Of a stretch of DNA of 64,000 nucleotides, positions 9,126 to 17,446 are shown in pieces (positions within the stretch are counted from its first letter, which is position 1; the number at the start of each line of letters is the position of its first letter). A program made the position numbers and the translations under genes. Origin of the DNA: Lacticaseibacillus paracasei subsp. paracasei (GTDB lineage: Bacteria > Bacillota > Bacilli > Lactobacillales > Lactobacillaceae); NCBI RefSeq assembly GCF_000829035.1, contig NZ_AP012541.1, positions 868,001 through 932,000 on the forward strand. Direction: 5' to 3'. Under the pieces are notes generated by a model. That model was not told the DNA's origin, did not search any database, and was given only the letters and a program-made list of their open reading frames with translations.

Positions 9126-9836
9126 ATGCGATTAGATAAATATTTGAGTCATTTACAATTTGGTAGTCGAAAAGAAGTTAAGGCACTTATTCGCGACAAG
9201 CGGGTACGTGTGGCCGGTGATTTAATCACTGATCCTGGTTACAATGTGTTGCCGGGGATCGCGGTCGAGGTGAACGATGCCCAAGCGGATGGGCCGCTTG
9301 AGGTCGATTATTTGATGAACAAACCGGCCGGGGTGATTACCGCAACAGAAGATCCAACGCAATCAACGGTGCTGGATCTGATCCGACCACATGATTACCG
9401 ACCGGGTTTATATCCCGTAGGTCGTCTGGATAAAGACACTACTGGTCTGTTGTTACTTACGACCGATGGCAATTTAGGTCATGCACTGCTTTCGCCTAAT
9501 CGTCATATTGCCAAAACCTATGCTGCAACTTTGGCTAAGACATTAACTGCTGACATGAAGCAGCGACTCGAAACCGGCATTGATTTAAAGGACTTCACAA
9601 CCGCCCCGGCACAAGTCGTTGTTTTGCCGGATACCGATGGCAAACGCATCCAGATTACAATCACGGAAGGTAAGTTTCATCAAGTCAAGCGCATGCTGTT
9701 GGCAGTTGATAATGAGGTGACGGCCTTGACGCGAATTGCTATGGGACCATTGTCATTGCCAGCCGATTTAGCTGCTGGGGAGTATCAGGCTTTAACCGAT
9801 GACGAACGGACCGATTTGGATAATATCACTCGTTGA
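9126..9836 (+). CDS. rsuA: 16S rRNA pseudouridine synthase (RsuA family)
   Basis: This 236-aa protein has an N-terminal S4 RNA-binding domain (MRLDKYLSH, residues 1-60) and an RsuA/RluB/E/F catalytic domain. The catalytic Asp is D102, in the GRLDKDTTG motif. Family members isomerise a uridine in small-subunit rRNA (U516 in E. coli numbering); the target here is assigned by family only. The ATG at 9126 lies four bases after the flippase stop, so the two are co-transcribed. A longer in-frame extension overlaps the flippase and lacks a ribosome site. Confidence 0.9.
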   Translation: MRLDKYLSHLQFGSRKEVKALIRDKRVRVAGDLITDPGYNVLPGIAVEVNDAQADGPLEVDYLMNKPAGVITATEDPTQSTVLDLIRPHDYRPGLYPVGRLDKDTTGLLLLTTDGNLGHALLSPNRHIAKTYAATLAKTLTADMKQRLETGIDLKDFTTAPAQVVVLPDTDGKRIQITITEGKFHQVKRMLLAVDNEVTALTRIAMGPLSLPADLAAGEYQALTDDERTDLDNITR

Positions 9837-9978
9837 GCAACCGAGCACTTTGCTGTGGTGATTGTTTGGCTTTGTCTAAGCGAGAGATTTTGTTTGTTAC
9901 AGGAGTTTAAGAGAGCGGCCTTGATTAGGCGAACCAAGATGGCTACTTTGACAAACATGATTAGAAAGGGTGCGTGTC

Positions 9979-10194
9979 ATGGATCAACAACAGTACGTCT
10001 GCCCCAAATGCCAAAACACGGCTTATGTTGCCGACCAATTTCAAGCAACTGGTGGTAATTTTTCAAAAATCTTCGATGTTCAAAATAAAAAATTCGTGAC
10101 TATTTCTTGTGCCAGATGCGGGTACACAGAACTTTATCGCAGTGAAACCAGTTCTGGCATGAACATTCTCGACTTCCTTTTGAATGGCGGCTGA
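9979..10194 (+). CDS. Small zinc-ribbon protein (COG3478-like)
   Basis: This 71-aa protein has two CxxC pairs, CPKC near the N-terminus and CARC near residue 46, followed by GYTELYRS. This is the layout of a small zinc ribbon predicted to bind nucleic acid. The central GNFSKIFDVQNKKF is characteristic of a conserved Firmicutes family with no established role known to me. The ATG at 9979 has GAAAGGG eight bases upstream; a GTG at 9970 lies in that site and is rejected. It sits between rsuA and a shared terminator and may be transcribed alone. Confidence 0.8.
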   Translation: MDQQQYVCPKCQNTAYVADQFQATGGNFSKIFDVQNKKFVTISCARCGYTELYRSETSSGMNILDFLLNGG

Positions 10195-10225
10195 GAAGGC
10201 GTAAGTTCAGGTTAAGAATGATTTC

Positions 10226-10283
10226 AAAAAAGCAGGTGACCCTTCAGCCGTCGTTGTGGCGGAAAGGGATCACCTGTTTTTGT
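10226..10283. terminator. Bidirectional terminator between zinc-ribbon gene and nnrD
   Basis: A long stem of CAGGTGACCCTT with AAAGGGATCACCTG, extended by CAGCCG/TGGCGG, has A6 before and T5 after. It lies between converging genes. Confidence 0.85.
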
Positions 10284-10309
10284 TTGCTGCTTGTTCACAA
10301 ATTGGTTCG

Positions 10310-11131
10310 TCATTCTGAAAGCTGCTTTAAGTAGGTGGGCAGTTCGCGAATGACCATAGTCGGTAAGGCAACATAACTATTCATAGCTACAATATCAGCT
10401 ACACGGGAATGGACAAAAACGGCTGCGAGAGCGGCTTTGTCCAATGGCTGGAACTGGCCCGCAAAGGCAGCAATAATGCCTGTCAGCGTGTCACCAGAGC
10501 CGCCTGTGGCCATTGCCGGCCCACCGGCTGTGTTTTCATAGACATCTTCATCAACGAAAACATGTGTCTGGGAACTTTTCGCGACGATGATACCCGGTAT
10601 TTTTGCGGCCGCTTTTTGGCTGGCTTCAATGGTTTGGGCAGCCAGGGGTAAGCCAGATAACCGCTGCCATTCAATCTGGTGAGGGGTCCAAACTAGTTGG
10701 GCTTGCGGGTAATCTAGGTGATGAGAGGCAACGAGAGTGATCGCTGATCCATCAATGATCATGACCTGCTTGGCATTGACGGCAGCAAAAACTGTTTTCA
10801 AAATGGTAAGGGCTGTACCATCAGTGCCCAGCCCAGGACCAACAACAATGACCGTTGCTTGCCGCACAGCCGTCTCAAGTTCCGGCGCGGTAGCATCGAG
10901 GATCATTGCCTCAGGTAATCGGGCGTGCAACGCATGACGGTTAACTGGGTCAGTCGCAACACTGACCAACCCGGCGCCAGCGTAAACAGCAGCACTGGCA
11001 CTCATGATCGCAGCACCGCCAAAGTGGGCATTACCGCCAACAATCAGAATTTTGCCGAAACTGCCTTTATACGTATCACGGGCCCGTGGCCGGACCACAC
11101 TTTGTGCAAATTGCTCTGTCAATTGTTTCAT
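10310..11131 (-). CDS. nnrD: ADP-dependent NAD(P)H-hydrate dehydratase
   Basis: This 273-aa protein of the YjeF C-terminal / ribokinase-like family repairs hydrated NADH and NADPH at the expense of ADP. Landmarks include GKILIVGGNAHFGGAAIMSA, VGPGLGTDG, and GGPAMATGGSGDTLTGIIA near the C-terminus, which forms the nucleotide site and catalytic Asp. There is no N-terminal epimerase (NnrE) domain, so epimerisation must be encoded elsewhere. The ATG at 11131 overlaps the NUDIX stop codon by 4 bp (ATGA), showing coupled translation. AAGGAGG lies about 12 bases upstream. Confidence 0.92.
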   Translation of the reverse strand: MKQLTEQFAQSVVRPRARDTYKGSFGKILIVGGNAHFGGAAIMSASAAVYAGAGLVSVATDPVNRHALHARLPEAMILDATAPELETAVRQATVIVVGPGLGTDGTALTILKTVFAAVNAKQVMIIDGSAITLVASHHLDYPQAQLVWTPHQIEWQRLSGLPLAAQTIEASQKAAAKIPGIIVAKSSQTHVFVDEDVYENTAGGPAMATGGSGDTLTGIIAAFAGQFQPLDKAALAAVFVHSRVADIVAMNSYVALPTMVIRELPTYLKQLSE

Positions 11132-11631
11132 GACGGATTTGCCGCCTCCTTTAAAACTTCCCAATTAGAAAAAGTTTTGGTCGTCAATTCAGGCTGGCCG
11201 GTCGTTAAGAATGCTTTCGCAAACATGACAAGCGGCGATGCATTGGCCCACGTCAAAGTATCAAGTGGCAAGGCGCAGGCACCGAGCGAATCCTGGCCCA
11301 TAAATTGGGCAACGCTTGTTTCTAGTTTACCGCCGTTAATGGATAGCGCATAGAAAACGCAGATGTGCTGGTTGATGGTCCAGTGTTGGTACTTCCAAGG
11401 ATAGATAAAACTGGTTGCCCCTAGTTGTTGATCAATCGTGGCTGTCAATCCGGTTTCTTCGGTGAATTCCCGCAAGACGTCATGTTCAAGCGGTTCAGGG
11501 CCATCAAGGCTACCCCCGGGAAGGTCGAAGCGATGACGATAAGGACCCCCATTTTTCTTAATCACGACAAGCTTGTCGTCAATCGTTGCAATCCCGTAAC
11601 AACCAAATGCGCGATGAGTTTTATGTGTCAT
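11128..11631 (-). CDS. NUDIX hydrolase
   Basis: This 167-aa protein has a complete Nudix box (G-x5-E-x7-REFTEETGL), in which the RE and EE residues bind metal. It hydrolyses a nucleoside-diphosphate-linked compound; the substrate is unknown. It is translated ahead of nnrD with a 4-bp overlap, so a housekeeping role in nucleotide sanitation alongside NAD(P)HX repair is plausible but is inference. The start ATG at 11631 has GGAGGTGG directly upstream; the longer frame overlaps that site. Confidence 0.88.
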   Translation of the reverse strand: MTHKTHRAFGCYGIATIDDKLVVIKKNGGPYRHRFDLPGGSLDGPEPLEHDVLREFTEETGLTATIDQQLGATSFIYPWKYQHWTINQHICVFYALSINGGKLETSVAQFMGQDSLGACALPLDTLTWANASPLVMFAKAFLTTGQPELTTKTFSNWEVLKEAANPS

Positions 11632-11706
11632 CAGGCCACCTCCATTGATCAAGGGTAGCACGCTGCTGCAGGGGGAACAAATTGTAAAAATAGTTCGTGA
11701 TTTTGC

Positions 11707-11735
11707 TTGCGTGCCTTACCTGCTTCCGTTATAAT
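11707..11735 (+). promoter_or_regulatory. tRNA-Leu promoter
   Basis: TTGCGT (11707-11712), 17 bp, then a consensus TATAAT (11730-11735), ending 13 bp before the tRNA. This is the tight spacing usual for tRNA genes. Confidence 0.75.
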
Positions 11736-11748
11736 CATTTATGTTGTT

Positions 11749-11832
11749 GCCGCGATGGCGGAACTGGCAGACGCGCAGTGTTCAGGTCGCTGTGGGATTT
11801 ATCCCGTGCAGGTTCGATTCCTGTTCGCGGCA
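11749..11832 (+). tRNA. tRNA-Leu (anticodon CAG)
   Basis: An 84-nt class II tRNA. The acceptor stem GCCGCGA/TCGCGGC is perfect, with discriminator A. The anticodon stem CAGTG/CGCTG encloses the loop TTCAGGT, giving anticodon CAG, which reads CTG. A long variable arm (GTGGGATTTATCCCG) is diagnostic of Leu/Ser tRNAs, and the T arm CAGGTTCGATTCCTG is intact. CCA is not encoded. It has its own promoter and terminator. Confidence 0.97.
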
Positions 11833-11885
11833 TTCTCGTGATTTTTAACGGCGGTTAAAAATCGAAATGCCCGTGTAACAACGTT

Positions 11886-11924
11886 TTAGCCTTCCTAATT
11901 GATGTTAGGGGGGCTATTTTTGTG
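11886..11924 (+). terminator. Terminator after tRNA-Leu
   Basis: TAGCC-TCCTAA pairs with TTAGGGGGGCTA, followed by T5. A smaller hairpin (GATTTTTAACGG...TTAAAAATC, about 11838-11861) precedes it. Confidence 0.75.
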
Positions 11925-12094
11925 TGCAAAATGTGAACAAGCAATGACTTATGCCTTGATGCAAGTCATCAGGTCTGGAAGCTGTGTTATATTCGTCATG
12001 AGGCGACTGAGCAAGCGGCAAGGTGAATGAAGAGTATAAACATGATGTGGCCTGAAATGAAGCACGATCAATAGTTGAAAGGGATGATCGCTGG

Positions 12095-13606
12095 ATGATT
12101 TATTTTCTTGATGAATACTTACTTGCAAAGAACTCAAGTGTTGAACATGCTGCGTTGAAACGACTGGCTTTGTTCAAACAATTTAAGCAACCAGTTAAGA
12201 TTCTGACGCGTGATTACGATCGTTTGAGTGTCCAAACCTTGCGCAAGCTTGGCGTTGCTCAGACGGATGTGCGCAACATGTTCGACTATTTTCAGCATGT
12301 GCCCGCCGACCGACCGGAAAAAGCTGTGCATAATGATGAGATCAATTTGCCGACAATGGATGAAGTTTCAGTCGATGCTAACCAAAGTCAGGTCACGAAC
12401 GGCGACCGGCTGCGACGGCAGGTCGGTTATATTCCAGGAACCGTCGGCCATGTTTATTATCAAAACTTTTTGGACGATCAAGGCAATCTTGTGGAATGCG
12501 ATCTTTGGGACGCCCGAGGGTTTAAATCGGCCACTCAGTATTTTGGACAGGATGGCTTGTTAGCCTTTGAACGCTACTATGATCTTCGAGGTGTACCAGT
12601 GCTGGACATTTATTATGCTGGTGATCATGCTGGTCAGATTCAGATCAGCCGGATTGTTTTAAAAGGCCAAACCCTTAAAGAAGATCATGAGTTTGATACA
12701 TTGGGAGAGTTGTTTAGCTATTTTCTTGATCAACTTGCGACTGAAGATTCAGAAACAACGATTTTTATCAGTGATCGTCCGGGGATTGGCGTTCAACCGC
12801 TACTAGCAATGCATGCAGCCGCAAAGAAGTTTGTTTACATACCCATTAATCATGTTTTAACACCTGACAAACCGCGGCAAGGCGAACTTGATGGTTTTAT
12901 TCAACCTGTGCTGCAGCATCCCCAAAAAGTAGATGGCTTAATTGTACAAACGCCGCAGCAGCAACATGATCTTCATGATCGTTTTCCGAAAGTTCGGGTG
13001 GCGGCGATTCCAGCGGTGACATTTGATCCGGCTTTGACAGCGCGTTCGGCGGCCGCCGCTGCAAGCAAGAAAATCCTGTTTGTGGGTCGACTGTCGCCTG
13101 ATAAGCAACTTGATCAGCTACTTCGGGCAGTCGCTTTGGCGAGTCGGCAGGTGTCTGGCGTGACGCTTGATTTGTTTGGTTACGGTGATGAACAATATCA
13201 AACCGCGATGAGGCAGCTTGCGGATCGTTTAGAGATTGGCAGTCAAGTGACATTTAAGGGTTACCAGTCATCTCTGGCTGATCAGTACCCGCAATATGCC
13301 TTGTTGGTCAATACGAATTTGACAGATGGTGGTCCGTTGGCGTTGGTTGAAGCACAAACCCATGGACTGCCAGTGGTGAGTTATCGCTTTTCCTATGGAC
13401 CTAGTGCCTGTGTGATTGATCAGGAAACCGGTTATCTTATCAAGCAAGGACGCGTCAATGACCTTGCTGAAGCGATTGTGAGACTGCTAAAGCGGCCAGA
13501 GCAGTCACAACAATTCGGCGATCATGCCAGAGCACTGGCGCAAAAGCAGCTAGCGCCTGAAAAAGTCTACGCCCGCTGGCAAGCATTTCTTGGACTGGAG
13601 AGTTAA
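12095..13606 (+). CDS. GtfB-like glycosyltransferase-fold protein (TagE/GtfA-GtfB family), degenerate E-x7-E
   Basis: This 503-aa protein pairs an N-terminal domain of the DUF1975 type (MIYFLDEYLL, VEHAALKRLALFKQ) with a C-terminal GT-B/GT4 domain (LFVGRLSPDKQLDQLL). It is a paralogue of the next gene. At the site of the GT4 E-x7-E motif it has D411 and E419 (TDGGPLALVE), so the first acidic residue is changed. In L. plantarum the tagE5/tagE6 pair, first annotated as poly(glycerol-phosphate) glucosyltransferases, acts as GtfA-GtfB in protein O-glycosylation, and GtfB is the non-catalytic partner. I infer a similar partner role here. Start ATG at 12095, with GAAAGGGATG upstream. Confidence 0.72.
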   Translation: MIYFLDEYLLAKNSSVEHAALKRLALFKQFKQPVKILTRDYDRLSVQTLRKLGVAQTDVRNMFDYFQHVPADRPEKAVHNDEINLPTMDEVSVDANQSQVTNGDRLRRQVGYIPGTVGHVYYQNFLDDQGNLVECDLWDARGFKSATQYFGQDGLLAFERYYDLRGVPVLDIYYAGDHAGQIQISRIVLKGQTLKEDHEFDTLGELFSYFLDQLATEDSETTIFISDRPGIGVQPLLAMHAAAKKFVYIPINHVLTPDKPRQGELDGFIQPVLQHPQKVDGLIVQTPQQQHDLHDRFPKVRVAAIPAVTFDPALTARSAAAAASKKILFVGRLSPDKQLDQLLRAVALASRQVSGVTLDLFGYGDEQYQTAMRQLADRLEIGSQVTFKGYQSSLADQYPQYALLVNTNLTDGGPLALVEAQTHGLPVVSYRFSYGPSACVIDQETGYLIKQGRVNDLAEAIVRLLKRPEQSQQFGDHARALAQKQLAPEKVYARWQAFLGLES

Positions 13607-13633
13607 CCCGACAAAACGGTAAGGAGGTTCAGG

Positions 13634-15193
13634 ATGTATTATTTTTTAAATGATCAAATGGCCTATGCCAAGTCTGGTATTGAAGGCGCGGAAATTCAGC
13701 GGTTGCAGCTTTTCAAAGCGAACCAGACGCCAGCAAAGATTGTTACCCGGCAATTTGCTTTAGATCTACACGATGTTTTGAAAGATGCGGGCATTGACGA
13801 TACTGATTTTATCAATCTGTTTGATTACTTTTGCGACCTGCTGAGCACACCGTGGCAGCAGGTAACGGTTGCAGACGTTTGCCAGCCGACTGCGGGCGTG
13901 ACCCGCCGGCGTGAAGGACGCCAGGTGATCTTCAGCCGCGGTTCCCGAGTCATTCGAATTGTTTATTTGCGCGAAAAGGCGGGGCGTGAGCAAGAGGTTA
14001 GCAATGTTCAATACTTTGATGTGACCGGCCGAACGATCAAAATGAGTTGGTGGGACACGCGAGGCAACCATTGTTTGGATCAGTATTTTGATCAAGGCGG
14101 CAAAATTTTCCAAGAACACTATTTGGATCGTCATGGTCGCACGCGGCTTGAAAAACTGCATTATTTAAATCATAGCCAGCAAGAAAAATTTTCGTGGAAA
14201 TTGGTTGATTTTCATGGTGTGGATTATTTATTTGATGGGCTTCATGATTTGACAAGGTTCTTCTATGATCAACTGAATCAGGTAGATGGCGGCTATAATG
14301 TCTTCGTGTGCGATCGGACGACGGAAACTGGCTGGGGCTTGTTGCACATGACGACACCGGCGCTCAAAGTTTTGCATCTGCACAATAACCATGTTGCCGG
14401 GAATGAGGACGTGCTGCATGCGAAGCTGAATAATTTTTATGCTAGTGCCTTGACCCATTTGAATCGCTGGGACGCTGTGATTGTGCCGACACCGCAGCAG
14501 GCGCAGGATATGGCCGCCCGGTTTGGCACGGCCACGCCGATTTTCACGATTCGAGTTGCTTTTGTTAAGGCGGCAGATGTAGCGGCTAATCGCCTCCCGT
14601 TTTCACAACGCGAACAACATCTGGTGGTGCATGTTGCGCGATTGGCACCGGAAAAACAGCAGGCAAGTTCAATTCGGGCATTTGCCCAAGTTGTGAAGGC
14701 CATTCCGGATGCTAAACTTGAACTCTGGGGTTATGCCAATGGTGATATGGCGCCAAAACTACATGCTCTGGTTGAAAAGCTGCATCTCGCGGATCACGTT
14801 TTCTTTAAGGGTTATACTCGCGACATAGCGGCCGTCTACAATCGTGCACAGTTAGGACTGTTGCCTTCCAGTGCCGAAGGATTTCCGCTAACCTTGATTG
14901 AAGCACAGGCACACGGATTACCGATGATCGCAAATGACATTCACTATGGGCCAGCCGATATTTTGGCCAACGGTAAAAGCGGGCTTTTGACGCAAAATGG
15001 TGACATTGATGGTTTAGCAAATGCGATCATTGGGTTATTGAATGATTCAACTAAGCTGGCCCAGTTTAGCGCGGCTGCCTATGACAATGCTTTGCGATTC
15101 ACTGATACGAGCACATTTGTTCAGTGGCAGAAACTCATGGCGTTTGCGGCAAAGAAAAAGACAAGGCTGGCGGCCTTTGAGCATGTTGATTAG
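13634..15193 (+). CDS. GtfA-like glycosyltransferase (TagE/GtfA-GtfB family)
   Basis: This 519-aa protein has the same two-domain plan as its upstream neighbour. The N-terminus reads MYYFLNDQMAYAKSGIEGAE, LHLHNNHV is present in the acceptor region, VARLAPEK forms the donor phosphate site, and a complete GT4 E-x7-E (E415 to E423) is preserved. It is therefore the likely catalytic member of the pair. It starts 27 bp after the first gene with a strong AAGGAGG, indicating co-transcription. Likely substrates are either Ser/Thr of secreted adhesins (GtfA-like) or teichoic-acid glycerol phosphate (TagE-like). No adhesin or accessory Sec gene is nearby, so the target is open. Confidence 0.78.
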   Translation: MYYFLNDQMAYAKSGIEGAEIQRLQLFKANQTPAKIVTRQFALDLHDVLKDAGIDDTDFINLFDYFCDLLSTPWQQVTVADVCQPTAGVTRRREGRQVIFSRGSRVIRIVYLREKAGREQEVSNVQYFDVTGRTIKMSWWDTRGNHCLDQYFDQGGKIFQEHYLDRHGRTRLEKLHYLNHSQQEKFSWKLVDFHGVDYLFDGLHDLTRFFYDQLNQVDGGYNVFVCDRTTETGWGLLHMTTPALKVLHLHNNHVAGNEDVLHAKLNNFYASALTHLNRWDAVIVPTPQQAQDMAARFGTATPIFTIRVAFVKAADVAANRLPFSQREQHLVVHVARLAPEKQQASSIRAFAQVVKAIPDAKLELWGYANGDMAPKLHALVEKLHLADHVFFKGYTRDIAAVYNRAQLGLLPSSAEGFPLTLIEAQAHGLPMIANDIHYGPADILANGKSGLLTQNGDIDGLANAIIGLLNDSTKLAQFSAAAYDNALRFTDTSTFVQWQKLMAFAAKKKTRLAAFEHVD

Positions 15194-15289
15194 GCACCGG
15201 TCATGGCAATGAGTGGCGTTTTTACTGACAACTGTTCAAAAAATGGTAGGATGAGGCGTAAGCTTTTACCAAGAAATGGAGGCTAACCA

Positions 15290-15763
15290 ATGTCAATTTA
15301 TGATTATGAGGTCACATTAGAAGATGGCTCGCAATATGCTTTGAGCAAATACAAGGGTCGACCAATGTTGATCGTGAACACTGCCACAAAATGCGGCTTC
15401 GCGCCTCAGTTTGATGGTTTGGAGAAATTGTATGACAAGTTCAAGGATCAAGGTTTGGTAGTGCTAGGTTTTCCTTCTGATCAATTTAAACAGGAACTGG
15501 CTGATGGTCATGCAGCGGCCGAGGCTTGCCGGTTGAAATACGGTGTGAGTTTTCCAATGCATGATTTGATTAAGGTGAACGGCAAAGAAGCAGCTCCACT
15601 ATTTCAATACCTTAAAACCCAAGCCCCTGGTGAACTAGGCAAGTCCATCAAATGGAACTTTACGAAGTTTTTGGTTGATCGTGATGGTCAAGTTGTCGCC
15701 CGCTTTGCACCAAAAACAAAACCAGAAGCGATTGAACCAGCAGTGGAGAAGCTTCTTGGCTAA
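15290..15763 (+). CDS. Glutathione peroxidase family (thiol peroxidase)
   Basis: This 157-aa thioredoxin-fold protein reduces hydroperoxides. The peroxidatic Cys is C35, in NTATKCGF. The other tetrad members are conserved: Q65 in FPSDQF, and W122-N123 in KWNF. C80 (EACRLKYG) sits where thioredoxin-dependent Gpx enzymes carry their resolving cysteine, while the middle cysteine of the usual FPCNQF motif is Ser63. It is a cysteine, not a selenocysteine, enzyme. Monocistronic, with AATGGAGG upstream of the ATG; a double copy of the intergenic repeat follows. Confidence 0.9.
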   Translation: MSIYDYEVTLEDGSQYALSKYKGRPMLIVNTATKCGFAPQFDGLEKLYDKFKDQGLVVLGFPSDQFKQELADGHAAAEACRLKYGVSFPMHDLIKVNGKEAAPLFQYLKTQAPGELGKSIKWNFTKFLVDRDGQVVARFAPKTKPEAIEPAVEKLLG

Positions 15764-15787
15764 CTTTTGTCAATTGCACGTGGGGCT

Positions 15788-15910
15788 GGTTCACGCTCTG
15801 TTTTAAACGCGTTTGCCAGCCCAGAGACCTGCGTGTAAGGACCTTGGGTGCAATGACCAAAGCCCGGCCATCACACCCAAGGCCGCTTACACTCCGGTCT
15901 CTCCCGGTCT
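15788..15910. repeat. Intergenic hairpin repeat, copy 3
   Basis: First member of a tandem pair with a 123-bp period: GGTTCACGCTCTG occurs at 15788 and again at 15911. Outer arms are AGAGACC...TGTAAG and CTTACAC...GGTCTCT; inner arms are CCTTGGGTG and CACCCAAGG around CCAAAGCCCGG. Confidence 0.9.
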
Positions 15911-16048
15911 GGTTCACGCTCTGTTCTAAACGCGTTCGCAGGCCCAGAAACCTGCACATAAGGACCTCGGACATAAATGGCCAAAGTCCAGCCATTTATG
16001 TCCGAGGCCACTTATGTGCAGGTTTCTAACCGGGCCTGCTCACGCTCT
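15911..16048. repeat. Intergenic hairpin repeat, copy 4 (most perfect)
   Basis: Outer arms AGAAACCTGCACATAAG and CTTATGTGCAGGTTTCT are exact complements. Inner arms CCTCGGACATAAATGG and CCATTTATGTCCGAGG are also exact, around the loop CCAAAGTCCAG. It ends in CTCACGCTCTG and lies between gpx and the MalY/PatB gene. Confidence 0.92.
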
Positions 16049-16107
16049 GGACACTCATGCATGTGATGCGTACAATGACATCAAAAGTAAGAAAGCAGGG
16101 ATGATTG

Positions 16108-17313
16108 ATGGAAGAATTGCCAGCTGATGTAGCGGCTTTTGTTGAAACACATTTGGTTGATCGGCGCAATAGTAACGCCGTGAAGTGGGATGGTTTGGCA
16201 GGTGAATTTGGCCGCACGGATCTCCTGCCGATGTGGATTGCCGATACCGAATTTAAAGCACCTCAGGCGGTGATTGACGCCTTAACCGCTCGCATTCAAG
16301 AAGGAACTTTTGGCTATTCCATTCGGCCACAATCCTACTATGATGCCTTCATTGATTGGGAAAAGACTCGCCATGGCGTGACGGTGCAGCCGGAATGGAT
16401 GCGTTTTGGTGTCGGTGTGGTTAAATCGCTGTATGCCATGGTCAATTGGCTGACCGAACCCGGCGATCCAGTTTTAATCATGCAGCCTGTCTATTATCCC
16501 TTCATGAATGCGATTAAGGATCTTGGTCGCAAAGTGGTCTCGGTTGATCTTCAATTAACTGCTGATGGCTGGCGGATAGATTTTGATCAATTGGATAAAA
16601 CGCTTGCGACGCAAAACATTAAAGCCATGATTTTTTGCTCGCCACATAATCCGGTCGGTCGAGTTTGGACCCGTGAAGAACTGGAACGGCTTTTTGCGAT
16701 CACGAGTCACCATGATGTCACGGTGGTATCTGATGAGATTCACGGCGATTTGGAAGTTAGTGGGCCAAAATTCACCTCTGCTTTGCAAGTAGCTGAGGGT
16801 CCGGCACGCAGTCGGCTTGTCGTCCTGAATGCACCGTCGAAGACCTTTAATCTTGCGGCTTTACTGAATTCGCATATTATTATTCCGGATGAAAAGTTGC
16901 GCACGGCTTATGATGATTTCATCAAACAGTTGCATCCAGTAGATACCAGCCTTTTGGGACAGGTCGCCGGTGAGGCAGCCTATCGTCACGGTGGCGCGTG
17001 GTTAGACAAGGTGCTTCAAGTTGTCCGATATAACTACCAACAGTTGCTAACCGGTCTGAAGCAGAGCGCTCCGAAGGCTACAGTTGCGGACTTGCAGGGC
17101 ACCTATCTTGCCTATGTGGATATTGGTGCCTATGTTGCGCCAGCCAAAATTAAATCATTTGTTGAAGATGTTTGCGGACTGGCAGTTGATTACGGCGCAT
17201 GGTTCTCCCCCAAAACAGCTACGTATATTCGCTTGAACTTAGCCACCGACCCCAAACTTGTTGCCGAGGCGATTCAGCGTTTAACTGAGCACTTGGCTCA
17301 GCCGCAACTTTAA
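16108..17313 (+). CDS. MalY/PatB family PLP-dependent C-S lyase (cystathionine beta-lyase)
   Basis: This 401-aa fold-type I aminotransferase-like enzyme has the PLP Schiff-base lysine at K245 in NAPSKTFNL. The cofactor-contacting SDEIHGDL, FCSPHNPVGRVW and the N-terminal LPMWIADTEF are all typical of MalY/PatB. Members cleave C-S bonds of cystathionine, cysteine or related thioethers, and in lactobacilli contribute to sulfur amino-acid metabolism and volatile thiol formation. The ATG at 16108 is eight bases after AAGCAGGG; upstream start options lack this spacing. Monocistronic, ending at a long convergent terminator. Confidence 0.88.
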   Translation: MEELPADVAAFVETHLVDRRNSNAVKWDGLAGEFGRTDLLPMWIADTEFKAPQAVIDALTARIQEGTFGYSIRPQSYYDAFIDWEKTRHGVTVQPEWMRFGVGVVKSLYAMVNWLTEPGDPVLIMQPVYYPFMNAIKDLGRKVVSVDLQLTADGWRIDFDQLDKTLATQNIKAMIFCSPHNPVGRVWTREELERLFAITSHHDVTVVSDEIHGDLEVSGPKFTSALQVAEGPARSRLVVLNAPSKTFNLAALLNSHIIIPDEKLRTAYDDFIKQLHPVDTSLLGQVAGEAAYRHGGAWLDKVLQVVRYNYQQLLTGLKQSAPKATVADLQGTYLAYVDIGAYVAPAKIKSFVEDVCGLAVDYGAWFSPKTATYIRLNLATDPKLVAEAIQRLTEHLAQPQL

Positions 17314-17327
17314 TTGAAACAAAACAA

Positions 17328-17421
17328 AACACCCTGTTAACGCAAGGCATGTTGACTCATTACCAAACATACAAGGTTTGGTGCTGAGACAGCGACGCTT
17401 GCTGATGGCAGGGTGTTTTTG
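17328..17421. terminator. Convergent terminator between C-S lyase and metallophosphoesterase genes
   Basis: AACACCCTG pairs with CAGGGTGTT across about 75 nt, with A-rich sequence before and T5 after. An inner CCAAAC/GTTTGG hairpin lies near 17362-17383. Confidence 0.65.
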
Positions 17422-17446
17422 TGTGAGTAGTCTTAGTTAACAGTCA

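Noticed and set aside
15660..15995. 111-aa minus-strand ORF over gpx end and repeat copies
   Set aside because: Internal similarity in the protein only reflects the tandem repeat; no ribosome site.
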